This document shows positions 24,079 to 31,712 of a DNA stretch of 64,000 nt, piece after piece. A model generated the notes under the pieces. That model searched no databases and had not been told where the DNA came from. It saw only the letters and a program-made list of their open reading frames with translations. Source of the stretch: an uncultured Clostridia bacterium. GTDB lineage: Bacteria > Bacillota > Clostridia > Oscillospirales > Oscillospiraceae. The stretch lies in the NCBI GenBank assembly GCA_937890525.1, contig CALADI010000012.1, positions 62,001-126,000 of the forward strand, written 5' to 3'. The position numbers were made by a program, and so were the translations under genes. Numbering within the stretch: position 1 is the stretch's first letter; the number at the start of each line of letters is the position of its first letter.

Positions 24079-24921
24079 TCATAGAGCCCGATCAAGAACA
24101 GTGACTTGAGTGATAATATCACGCAGCCGGTCACCGCTGATATGCTGTTCCAGCAGTTCATCGGCAGTTTGGAAGTAAACGGTAGACCCATCCTGTGAGG
24201 TCATATAGAACTGTGTTCCATTAAAGAAAATACCATAGGAACGACCATCCCATTCAATCACAATTTCGCCGCCGTCTTTGATGCTGCGCTTGAATTCGCT
24301 GATCGTTTTAAATCGCAGTTCTTCTGCGTTATAGTAAAATACCATTTTGGTGACTCCTGTTTGATTGAATAACTTGAACTCCGGGGCTCCATCCGGGTAT
24401 TGCTCAATGGGATAATTGATTTGCGGTTTTACATAGATGGGGCGATGTGAAGGGTCATACTCAATGATATGATCGTGTGGATCAGTGTGATCTTGATTTG
24501 GATTATGGTTGGTTTCGTGTCGGATTTTTACAGCCCATCCGTCATTGCCATATTTGACTTGAACCCAATATCCACCACTTTTTCCGGGAATATAGTGCCG
24601 CCCAATTGTGTTGGGTGGACCCTGTAGAATTACTTCGTTTGGCTTATTGGGATTTGGCTTCCACTGGCCACCATAAGCACTGCCACCGCCCTTGCCGATT
24701 CGGTACGGCTCCATTATATCATAATTCGGTTGAATTGCACCACCAATTCTATAACAATCCAAATCTTCTTTCGGAAGGCTGCGTTCATAATTCATGTACC
24801 GCCAGGAACTGCGGTCGTAATCCACATAGACAATATTGCCCTCCATCTCCGGGAACGGTGTGTTGTAACAGATGATCCGTTCCGGTTTGATTTGCCGCAG
24901 CATTTCGTTGTAGCCTGCCAT
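24079..24921 (-). CDS. DUF4417-derived protein fused to a toxin-like and a duplicated C-terminal domain
   Basis: A 280-residue hybrid. Residues 1-50 (MLRQIKPERIICYNTPFPEM, then a VDYD end) look like the C-terminus of mobile-element DUF4417 proteins, without their N-terminal part. A Gly/Pro-rich linker (GKGGGSAYGGQW) leads to residues 95-165, which resemble C-terminal domains of polymorphic toxins (IPGKSGGYWVQVKYGNDGW, HTDPHDHIIEYDPS). Residues 195-280 repeat the small downstream protein. The best ribosome site (GGAGGT) lies before an ATG at 24934 in another frame, so the DUF4417 portion is probably a broken remnant. The protein may still be made from ATG 24921, or by frameshift, or be a pseudogene. 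Confidence 0.55.
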   Translation of the reverse strand: MAGYNEMLRQIKPERIICYNTPFPEMEGNIVYVDYDRSSWRYMNYERSLPKEDLDCYRIGGAIQPNYDIMEPYRIGKGGGSAYGGQWKPNPNKPNEVILQGPPNTIGRHYIPGKSGGYWVQVKYGNDGWAVKIRHETNHNPNQDHTDPHDHIIEYDPSHRPIYVKPQINYPIEQYPDGAPEFKLFNQTGVTKMVFYYNAEELRFKTISEFKRSIKDGGEIVIEWDGRSYGIFFNGTQFYMTSQDGSTVYFQTADELLEQHISGDRLRDIITQVTVLDRAL

Positions 24922-25028
24922 GAACCATTGTCATAATATGACCTCCTACGGTTAGTAATGACTTCATACTTCTATCCGTAGGGTCAAATCGCTGGGAAGT
25001 TGTACGCATATGTGCAACTAGGAAAAAT

Positions 25029-25061
25029 CAAAAAAGTCGTCGACATTTGTCGACGACTTTT
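25029..25061. terminator. Terminator of the tRNA operon
   Basis: A-run and GTCGTCGAC pair with GTCGACGAC and T6 around ATTT. On the minus strand it directly follows the CCA end of tRNA-Tyr. Confidence 0.88.
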
Positions 25062-25082
25062 TGGTGGGGGAGGACGGATTCG
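25062..25082. repeat. Candidate attachment site at the tRNA-Tyr 3' end (proximal copy)
   Basis: The 21 bp form the T-arm 3' half, acceptor strand and CCA of tRNA-Tyr. They are repeated without mismatch at 23547-23567, bracketing 1.5 kb. Confidence 0.7.
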
Positions 25083-25146
25083 AACCATCGAAGCGATACG
25101 CAGCAGATTTACAGTCTGTCCCCTTTGGCCACTCGGGAACTCCCCC
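25062..25146 (-). tRNA. tRNA-Tyr (anticodon GTA)
   Basis: The minus strand gives acceptor GGGGGAG/CTCCCCC, anticodon loop CTGTAAA with GTA, a long variable arm typical of tRNA-Tyr, T-loop GGTTCGAATCC and an encoded CCA. Its last 21 nt recur at 23547-23567. Confidence 0.95.
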
Positions 25147-25167
25147 ATATATGTTTGTCTATCTGAT

Positions 25168-25243
25168 TGGAGCCGGTAGACGGACTCGAACCCCCGACCT
25201 ACTGATTACAAATCAGTTGCTCTACCAACTGAGCTATACCGGC
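25168..25243 (-). tRNA. tRNA-Thr (anticodon TGT)
   Basis: The minus strand gives acceptor GCCGGTA/TACCGGC, D-arm AGCTCAGTTGGTAGAGC, anticodon loop TTTGTAA with TGT, T-loop GGTTCGAGTCC and encoded CCA. It lies 21 bp upstream of tRNA-Tyr in the same transcript. Confidence 0.95.
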
Positions 25244-25263
25244 GGCTCAAACAGAACACGCTT

Positions 25264-25291
25264 ATTATAACACGAAACAAGGAAATGTCAA
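25264..25291 (-). promoter_or_regulatory. Consensus promoter of the tRNA-Thr/tRNA-Tyr operon
   Basis: TTGACA (25286-25291), 16 bp, TATAAT (25264-25269) on the minus strand. Confidence 0.8.
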
Positions 25292-25312
25292 GTATTATTT
25301 TTCACATTTTGG

Positions 25313-25345
25313 AAAAAAGTTTGCCCCCCGACTGGGGGGCAAACA
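25313..25345 (-). terminator. Terminator of ileS
   Basis: GTTTGCCCCCC and GGGGGGCAAAC arms with an A-run on the left that reads as T6 on the minus strand. Confidence 0.85.
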
Positions 25346-25353
25346 AAAGTGTT

Positions 25354-28146
25354 TTACAGTTCCACTTCCATGCGGGCGATGACACCGGCACAGCGCTTGC
25401 ACAGACCGTTCTCGTCGGCTTCCTCGGAGTGCATCCAGCAGCGGGGGCACTTGGTGCCGCGGGCGTCGGACACGCCAACGGTGAGGTCGGGGAAGTTGCT
25501 GCCCACACCGGTGGTGCAGCCTTCGCCAACAGACTCGAAATCGCAGGAGGAGACAATGAGGATCTCTGCCAGATCCACGCCGGCGCAGGCGGCCTTCAGG
25601 GCTTCGTTCTCGGTCTGGAGGGATACATGAGCCTCCAGCGCCTTGCCGATGCGCTTATCGGCACGAGCCAGCTCCAGAACGCCGTTGACATCCTGACGCA
25701 GCTTCATGACCACATCCCACTTGGCCATGGTTTCGCCGTCCAGAACATAGGCGTCGAAGTTCTCCGGCATCCGGTTCAGGACGATATTGCGGACATCATC
25801 CTCGGCACGGTGGGGCATGGCCTGCCAGATCTCGTCACAGGTGAACGCCAGAATGGGGGCAAACAGCTTTGCCATGGCGTCCACGATCAGATAGAGAGCA
25901 GTCTGAGCGGAACGGCGGCGCAGCCCGTCCCGATCCTCACAGTACAGACGATCCTTGATGATATCCAGATAGAAGCTGGACAGCTCCACCACGCAGAAAT
26001 CGTTGATGGCGTGGGATACCACATGGAATTCGTAGTTGTCATAAGCCTTGCGGCAGGCAGCAACCAGTGCGTTCAGCTTGGTCAGAGCCCAGCGATCCAG
26101 CTCCTCCAGCTCGGCGACGGGAACCAGATGATCCGGGTCAAAGCCGTCCAGATTGCCCAGACAATAGCGGGCGGTGTTGCGGAACTTCAGATAGTTCTGG
26201 CTGAGCTGCTTGAAGATCTCCTTGGAGCAGCGCACATCGGCGTGGTAATCGGAAGAGCCTGCCCACAGGCGGATGATATCGGCGCCGAACTCCTTGATGA
26301 TATCGGCGGGATCCACACCATTGCCCAGGGACTTGTGCATGGCGCGGCCTTGTCCATCCACCGTCCAGCCGTGGGTGAGCACCTGCTTGAAGGGAGCACC
26401 CTTGCCCAGAGCGCCCACGGAGGTGAGCAGGCTGGACTGGAACCAGCCACGGTACTGGTCGGCACCCTCCAGATAGACATCCGCAGGCCACAGCTCGGGG
26501 GTATCATGGTACAGGGAGGCATAGTGGGTGGAGCCGGAGTCGAACCAGCCGTCCAGGGTGTCGGTCTCCTTCTCGAAGCCGTGGGACTTGCCGCAATGGG
26601 GGCAGACCAGACCCTCGGGGATCAGATCCTCGGCGTCCTTCTCAAACCAGATGTTGGAACCGTGCTCGCCAAAGAGGTTGGAGATGTGCTCGATGGTCTC
26701 GTCGGTGCACACGGGCTTGCCGCATTCCTTGCAGTAGAACACAGGGATGGGCAGACCCCAGCGGCGCTGACGGGAGATGCACCAGTCGGCGCGTTCACGG
26801 ATCATGCTGATCATCCGATCCTCGCCCCATGCGGGCAGCCAGCGCAGACCCTTGCAGGCAGCGGCAGCCTCGTCCTTGAAGCTGTCCACCGAGCAGAACC
26901 ACTGGGGAGTGGCACGGAAGATGATGGGGGTCTTGCACCGCCAGCAATGGGGGTAGGAGTGGGTGATCTCCTCGGAAGCGAAGAGCATGCCGCTCTGCTT
27001 CATGTCCTCCAAGATCACGGGGTTGGACTCGGAGGTAGTCATTCCGGCGTACTTGCCGGCGTAATCGGTATGACGGCCCCGGTCATCCACGGGCACCACC
27101 AGATCCATGCCGTAGCGCATGCAGGTCTGGTAGTCATCGGCGCCGAAGCCGGGAGCGGTGTGGACACAGCCGGTACCGGAGTCCATGGTGACATATTCGG
27201 CGTTCACCAGACGGGAGGTCTTATCGAGGAAGGGGTGTTGGGCCAGCATATTCTCGAAGAAGCTGCCGGGGTAGGTGGCAAGGACTTCGTAGGTTTCAAA
27301 GCCGCCGATCTTCATGACCTTCTCCATCAGCGCCTCGGCCATGATGTAGGTCTCGCCGTTGTCTGCCTTCACCAGAACATAGCTGTCCCGGGGGTGCAGG
27401 CAGATGCCCATGTTCCCGGGCAGCGTCCAGATGGTGGTGGTCCAGATCACGAAGAAGGTCCGGTTCAGGTCAAACTGGGACAGCTTGCCCAGATCGTCCT
27501 TCATGGGGAACTTCACATACACGGAGGTACAGGGATCGTCCTGATACTCGATCTCGGCTTCTGCCAGAGCAGTCTCGTCCTTGGGGCACCAGTACACGGG
27601 CTTCAGACCCTTGTAGATGTAGCCCTTGCGGTACATGGCACCGAAGATCTTGATCTCCTCGGCTTCAAACTTGCGGTCCATGGTGCGGTAGGGATGCTCC
27701 CAGTCGCCGATGACGCCCAGACGCTTGAAGCCTGCCATCTGCCGCTGGATGTAGTTCTCGGCAAACTCCTCACAGGCGCTGCGGAACTCCGGCACAGGCA
27801 TGGCCTTGCGGTTGAGCTTGTTCTTCTTGATGATGGCGGACTCAATGGGCATACCGTGGTTGTCCCAGCCGGGGACATAGGGGGTGTAGTAGCCCTGCAT
27901 GGCATGGCTGCGGACGATGAAGTCCTTCAGGGTCTTGTTCAGGGCGTGCCCCATGTGGATATCGCCGTTGGAGAAGGGAGGGCCGTCGTGGAGCACGAAG
28001 GGCTTGCAGTCCTTGTTCTTTTCCAGCATGGCCTGGTACACATCCAGCTTCTCCCAGTTTTCCAGCATGCTCGGCTCCCGGTTGGGCAGCCCTGCCTTCA
28101 TGGGGAAGGAAGTCTTGGGTGTGATGATGGTGTTTTTGTATTCCAT
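25354..28146 (-). CDS. ileS: Isoleucyl-tRNA synthetase
   Basis: A 930-residue class I synthetase charging tRNA-Ile. The HIGH site reads GDIHMGHALNK near residue 65. The KMSKS loop appears as GRAMHKSLGNGVDP, with His in place of the second residue's usual Ser, a variant seen in some Firmicutes. Between them lies the CP1 editing domain. The C-terminus has a zinc motif CPRCWMHSEE...CKRC. I chose ATG 28146 (MEYKNTIITPKTSFPMK) because TGGAGGTAA lies before it. It is preceded by a T-box leader, so expression responds to uncharged tRNA-Ile. Confidence 0.97.
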   Translation of the reverse strand: MEYKNTIITPKTSFPMKAGLPNREPSMLENWEKLDVYQAMLEKNKDCKPFVLHDGPPFSNGDIHMGHALNKTLKDFIVRSHAMQGYYTPYVPGWDNHGMPIESAIIKKNKLNRKAMPVPEFRSACEEFAENYIQRQMAGFKRLGVIGDWEHPYRTMDRKFEAEEIKIFGAMYRKGYIYKGLKPVYWCPKDETALAEAEIEYQDDPCTSVYVKFPMKDDLGKLSQFDLNRTFFVIWTTTIWTLPGNMGICLHPRDSYVLVKADNGETYIMAEALMEKVMKIGGFETYEVLATYPGSFFENMLAQHPFLDKTSRLVNAEYVTMDSGTGCVHTAPGFGADDYQTCMRYGMDLVVPVDDRGRHTDYAGKYAGMTTSESNPVILEDMKQSGMLFASEEITHSYPHCWRCKTPIIFRATPQWFCSVDSFKDEAAAACKGLRWLPAWGEDRMISMIRERADWCISRQRRWGLPIPVFYCKECGKPVCTDETIEHISNLFGEHGSNIWFEKDAEDLIPEGLVCPHCGKSHGFEKETDTLDGWFDSGSTHYASLYHDTPELWPADVYLEGADQYRGWFQSSLLTSVGALGKGAPFKQVLTHGWTVDGQGRAMHKSLGNGVDPADIIKEFGADIIRLWAGSSDYHADVRCSKEIFKQLSQNYLKFRNTARYCLGNLDGFDPDHLVPVAELEELDRWALTKLNALVAACRKAYDNYEFHVVSHAINDFCVVELSSFYLDIIKDRLYCEDRDGLRRRSAQTALYLIVDAMAKLFAPILAFTCDEIWQAMPHRAEDDVRNIVLNRMPENFDAYVLDGETMAKWDVVMKLRQDVNGVLELARADKRIGKALEAHVSLQTENEALKAACAGVDLAEILIVSSCDFESVGEGCTTGVGSNFPDLTVGVSDARGTKCPRCWMHSEEADENGLCKRCAGVIARMEVEL

Positions 28147-28180
28147 GTGATGATTACCTCCATCTTGATTTGTGAAATAA

Positions 28181-28412
28181 AAAGCGCCTTTGTCTCTGGA
28201 TAAGAGACAAAGGCGCAAAAACCTCTGCGGTACCACTCTTGTTCCGGCGAAAAGCCGGCACTCGGATGCGTTTTATCGGGCGCAGACCGGCGCAGCCTAG
28301 GCAGAATGCTTCGGTGCGCTGCTCCGAGGTGATACATACCGGGGCTGCTTGCTGCCTTGCACCAAACGGCAGCTCTCTGAAAGCAGGTGGTCGGGATGCG
28401 TGTCCTCATCAA
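28181..28412 (-). promoter_or_regulatory. T-box leader (isoleucine) upstream of ileS
   Basis: Read on the minus strand, stem I elements (AGAGAGC, GGTGCAAG) are followed by a loop with GTATCACC, where ATC would be the isoleucine specifier. Then comes the T-box core AGAGTGGTACCGC at about 28227-28239, and a terminator with arms GCGCCTTTGTCTC/GAGACAAAGGCGC and T5 at 28181-28216. Uncharged tRNA-Ile would stabilise the antiterminator. A clear promoter between here and the divIVA stop was not found. Confidence 0.9.
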
Positions 28413-28440
28413 AGCGTTGGCAGATTCAAAAGGGGACAGC

Positions 28441-29118
28441 TTAATGCTGGGTCACATCGTAGTTGCGTCCGAATTGCAGGTTGGTGAACTTGCTGGTGGT
28501 CTCAGACTGGGGATGCCGGGGAGGTGCCACGGGAGCGGTATCCTCGGTGGTGCCCACAAGCGCCTCCAGATTGTTGGAGATCTCGTCGGCCACAGCGTCG
28601 GCATCGGCGGACTTGCCGTCGGGATTCTCGTAGTCGAAGGCGGGCGCCTTGGCTGCGGGAGCGGGACGGTTGGCACTCTTGATCCGCTCCAGCGCCTGAA
28701 TGCAGGACTTCATCTGGTTCTGGATCTCGGTGATCTTGGCGGAAGCGGCCTTCTTGGCGTCCTCCACCCGCTCGTTCTCGGCGGCGATCAGGGTGCCGGC
28801 ATTCTTGGCATTCTCTGCCGCTGCGGCGTTGGCGTTGTTGAGCATGGTGGTGCACTTGGCCTCGGCTTCCCGCACCATCTTGTCGCAGGTCTTCTGGGCA
28901 TTGACGATGGCGTCACGCATACTGGCTTCGTTGCGGCGGTATTCCTCCAGCTTCTCCACCAGAACCCGCATCTTGCTCTTGAGCAGGGCATTTTCCTTGT
29001 ACAGGGTGATATAATCCTCAGTCAGCGGCTCCAGAAATTCGTCCACGGACTGCATATCGTAACCGCCGAATACAGCCTTGTCAAAGGCGATCTCATCAAT
29101 TTGCTGGGGTGTAAACAT
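28441..29118 (-). CDS. DivIVA domain-containing protein
   Basis: A 225-residue protein. The N-terminal DivIVA membrane-binding part reads FTPQQIDEIAFDKAVFGGYDMQSVDEFLEPL, then a long coiled coil (about 45-165) rich in Ala, Glu and Lys, and a Pro-rich tail. DivIVA proteins sense curved membrane at division sites and poles and recruit partners. It follows sepF after 26 bp in the usual Firmicutes division cluster. AAAGGACG precedes the start. Confidence 0.92.
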   Translation of the reverse strand: MFTPQQIDEIAFDKAVFGGYDMQSVDEFLEPLTEDYITLYKENALLKSKMRVLVEKLEEYRRNEASMRDAIVNAQKTCDKMVREAEAKCTTMLNNANAAAAENAKNAGTLIAAENERVEDAKKAASAKITEIQNQMKSCIQALERIKSANRPAPAAKAPAFDYENPDGKSADADAVADEISNNLEALVGTTEDTAPVAPPRHPQSETTSKFTNLQFGRNYDVTQH

Positions 29119-29144
29119 AGCTTCGTCCTTTCTGGCTTCGTCGA

Positions 29145-29675
29145 TCAGATATAGCTTTCCACTTCGCCCTGAAGATTCTTCAGATCACCCAAAACCTCCA
29201 TGTTGTGGGGGCAGAACAGGTAGGTGGCCTGAGAGACCTTCTTCACGGAGCCGTCCAGCGCATAGGTAGTCCCGGACAGGAAGTCCACCACACGGCGGGC
29301 CAGAGCCTTGTCTACATTCTCCAGATTCAGCACCACGGCCTTCTTGTTCCGCAGGTTGGTGGCGATCCCGGGGGCGTCGTTGAAGCTCTCAGGACGGGTG
29401 AGAATCACCTGCTGCTTGGCGCCGGAGGTGGTGTTGATCACCGTGCCGGAGAAGCCGGTACCGGAACTGGGGGTGAAAGAGGTGGAAGCGGCAGGGGTGC
29501 TGGTGAAGCCGGAGTCGGCATCGGCAGCGGAGGAAGTCACAGGGGCCTCCCGGGTGAAGCGGGGAGCAGTGTGCTCCTCAGCGTAATCGTCTTCCATCTC
29601 GTCGTCGTAATCATCGTAATCCTCGTCCGCAGCGTAGGGCTGGGCGAATTTCTTGATATCATCCCAAAAACTCAT
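29145..29675 (-). CDS. sepF: Cell division protein SepF
   Basis: A 176-residue protein with an N-terminal amphipathic membrane helix (MSFWDDIKKFAQPY), an acidic, variable linker and a C-terminal SepF core (VILTRPESFNDAPGIATNL, RRVVDFLSGTTYALDG). SepF forms rings that bundle FtsZ and tie it to the membrane. It lies between yggS and divIVA. GGAGGAACACAGATAT precedes the start. Confidence 0.94.
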   Translation of the reverse strand: MSFWDDIKKFAQPYAADEDYDDYDDEMEDDYAEEHTAPRFTREAPVTSSAADADSGFTSTPAASTSFTPSSGTGFSGTVINTTSGAKQQVILTRPESFNDAPGIATNLRNKKAVVLNLENVDKALARRVVDFLSGTTYALDGSVKKVSQATYLFCPHNMEVLGDLKNLQGEVESYI

Positions 29676-29722
29676 ATATCTGTGTTCCTCCTAATATGTT
29701 CGCATCTAAATTTCTGTATCGG

Positions 29723-30430
29723 TCATAGATGAGAGTTGGCATAGTTCCTGGCGCCGAAGATCGCAGTACCCACACGGATCATGGTGGAGCCGCAGGCGAT
29801 GGCGTCGGCAAAATCGTCGGACATGCCCATAGATAGACACTCCGCTGTTACATTATCGTATTTTTTTCCCTTTATGTCAACAGAAAGTCGCAAAATTTCT
29901 TGAAAAAAACGAAAATTTTCTCCGGGATGTTGGCAGATTGGAGGAATTGCCATGAGTCCTTTGACTCGGAGATGGGAATAATTCATAAAACGATCCAGAA
30001 CTGGAAAAATTTCCTCGGGGGCAAAGCCGGATTTGCTGGGCTCCCGTCCGATGTTGATCTCCAGAAGAATGTCCTGCACGATGCCCTGACGGGCGGCTTC
30101 CGCCTCGATGGCATCCATCAGCTTCACCCGGTCGACGCTCTGGATCAGATCCACCTTGCCCACCACCTGACGCACCTTGTTGGTCTGCAAATGGCCGATA
30201 AAGTGGATGGGGACACCGTCATAGGCGTGCTGGGCACTCTTGGCGGTAAGCTCCTGCACCCGATTCTCGCCGCAGCAGTCCACCCCGGCGGCGATGGCCT
30301 GCCGGACGGCGTCGGCGCCGTTCATCTTGGTGGCGGCGCACAGGGCGATGGAAGCGGGATCCCGGCCGGCAGCGATAGCGGCTTCGTTCATCCGGCGGCG
30401 GATCTGGGCGACATTTTCTGCAATGGACAT
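29723..30430 (-). CDS. YggS family pyridoxal phosphate homeostasis protein
   Basis: A 235-residue PLP-binding single-domain protein of the YggS/YlmE group. The PLP lysine lies in ALCAATKMNGADAV, followed by GENRVQE, HFIGHLQTNK and the C-terminal SMGMSDDFADAI-GSTMIRVGTAIFG signature. These proteins buffer PLP; an enzymatic reaction has not been shown. I chose ATG 30430 with AAAGGAGAACCGCC before it. It heads a yggS-sepF-divIVA group; since no separate promoter is evident, some transcription may read through the terminator after hfq. Confidence 0.93.
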   Translation of the reverse strand: MSIAENVAQIRRRMNEAAIAAGRDPASIALCAATKMNGADAVRQAIAAGVDCCGENRVQELTAKSAQHAYDGVPIHFIGHLQTNKVRQVVGKVDLIQSVDRVKLMDAIEAEAARQGIVQDILLEINIGREPSKSGFAPEEIFPVLDRFMNYSHLRVKGLMAIPPICQHPGENFRFFQEILRLSVDIKGKKYDNVTAECLSMGMSDDFADAIACGSTMIRVGTAIFGARNYANSHL

Positions 30431-30450
30431 GGCGGTTCTCCTTTCTATCA

Positions 30451-30480
30451 CAAAAAGCGGTGGATCTCTCCACCGCTTTT
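30451..30480 (-). terminator. Terminator after hfq
   Basis: AAGCGGTGGA and TCCACCGCTT arms around TCTC; T5 follows on the minus strand. It lies only 5 bp from the hfq stop and 20 bp from the yggS start. Confidence 0.75.
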
Positions 30481-30484
30481 CATG

Positions 30485-30715
30485 TCATGCCGGCTGTCCG
30501 TTTGCCCGCAGAGGTCGAATGGGAACAAGGGTGGAGATGGCGTGCTTGTAGATCATCTGCTGCTTGCCATCGGTGGTGAGCACCACCACGAAATTATCGT
30601 AGCCGGTGACCACCCCACGGAGCTGGAACCCATTCATGAGAAAGAGAGTCACGGGGATCTTCTCCCGCCGCACCTCCTTCAAGATGGCATCCTGAAGATT
30701 GACGATGTCCTGCAT
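30485..30715 (-). CDS. hfq: RNA chaperone Hfq
   Basis: A 76-residue Sm-fold protein. The Sm1 segment reads [25 protein letters not shown] and Sm2 reads [13 protein letters not shown], with the conserved YKHA of the uridine-binding pocket. It forms a hexamer that pairs small RNAs with mRNAs. ATG 30715 follows AAGGAAAT; it lies 45 bp downstream of miaA, the conserved miaA-hfq order. Confidence 0.95.
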   Translation of the reverse strand: MQDIVNLQDAILKEVRREKIPVTLFLMNGFQLRGVVTGYDNFVVVLTTDGKQQMIYKHAISTLVPIRPLRANGQPA

Positions 30716-30760
30716 ATGTATTTCCTTCTTTCTTTTGGGATATACATATCTTAGCACGAT

Positions 30761-31693
30761 TCAGTTGTCGAAACTCTGGGCAAGCAGACGAGCCTGGGAA
30801 AAGATTTCCTGTGAGGTCTGCCCGGGATGGCGCAGGATCCAATGGATGTCCCGGTTGCGCCGGAACCATGTTTTCTGGCGCTTGGCGTAGCGCCGGGTGG
30901 CCTGCTTCAGATCCGAGACCGCCTGCTCCATGGGGATCCTGCCCCGGAGGGCATCGATGAACTCCTTGTAGCCGATGGCCTGCATGGCGGTGGCGGATTC
31001 CGGGATGCCGGAATCCAGCAGGGAGCGGATCTCCTCCAGAAGCCCCTGCTCCAGCATCAGATCCACCCGCAGGTCGATCCGGCGGTAGAGATCCTGACGG
31101 TCTTCGTCGTCCAGACCGATCCAAAGAGGGGAAAATCTGGGGGGGATGGCTTGGGTGGCAAGATTGTGGGCGGTGAGGGTCTGCCCAGTCTCCAGATATA
31201 CCTCCAGCGCCCGGATGATGCGGCGGGGATTGCCTTGGGCACGCTGAACGGATTCGGGATCCACGGCGGACAACTCTTGGGTCAGCACCTGGATCCCCTC
31301 GGCTTCGGCGCGGCGCTCCAAACGCTGGCGGCAGCCGGTGCTGGGGATGGGGGCAAAATCGTTGCCCCGAATCAGAGCATCTACATACAGCCCGGTCCCT
31401 CCGGCGATGATGCAGGTCTTGCCCCGGCGGAGGATGTCCTCCACGATAGGGGTTGCCATCTGGCAGTAGCGGCTGACGGAAAAGGATTCCTCCGGGTCTG
31501 CCACATCGATCATATGGTGGGGGATGCCCTGCCGCTCTTCAGCGGTGGGCTTGGCGGTGCCGATGTCCATGCGGCGGTAGATCTGCATGGAGTCGCAGGA
31601 GACGATCTCGCCGTTGAATGCCTTTGCCAGTTCAATGGCAAGGGCGGTCTTGCCGGAGGCCGTAGGTCCGACAACACAGATGATGGGATCCAT
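30761..31693 (-). CDS. miaA: tRNA dimethylallyltransferase
   Basis: A 310-residue enzyme that adds a dimethylallyl group to A37 of tRNAs reading UNN codons. The P-loop is VVGPTASGKTALAIELAK; other motifs are SCDSMQIYRRMDIGTAKPT, GGTGLYVDALI and RYAKRQKTWFRRN near the end. Together with MiaB, encoded at the head of the same operon, it would make the ms2i6A37 modification. AAAGGAG precedes the start. Confidence 0.96.
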   Translation of the reverse strand: MDPIICVVGPTASGKTALAIELAKAFNGEIVSCDSMQIYRRMDIGTAKPTAEERQGIPHHMIDVADPEESFSVSRYCQMATPIVEDILRRGKTCIIAGGTGLYVDALIRGNDFAPIPSTGCRQRLERRAEAEGIQVLTQELSAVDPESVQRAQGNPRRIIRALEVYLETGQTLTAHNLATQAIPPRFSPLWIGLDDEDRQDLYRRIDLRVDLMLEQGLLEEIRSLLDSGIPESATAMQAIGYKEFIDALRGRIPMEQAVSDLKQATRRYAKRQKTWFRRNRDIHWILRHPGQTSQEIFSQARLLAQSFDN

Positions 31694-31712
31694 GGGTGCG
31701 CTCCTTTCCGAT

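Noticed and set aside
25285..28203. A 972-codon open frame on the plus strand opposite ileS
   Set aside because: It is the mirror of a G+C-rich, strongly biased gene. Its translation is His/Gly/Val-rich without motifs and it has no ribosome site, while the minus strand codes a clear synthetase.
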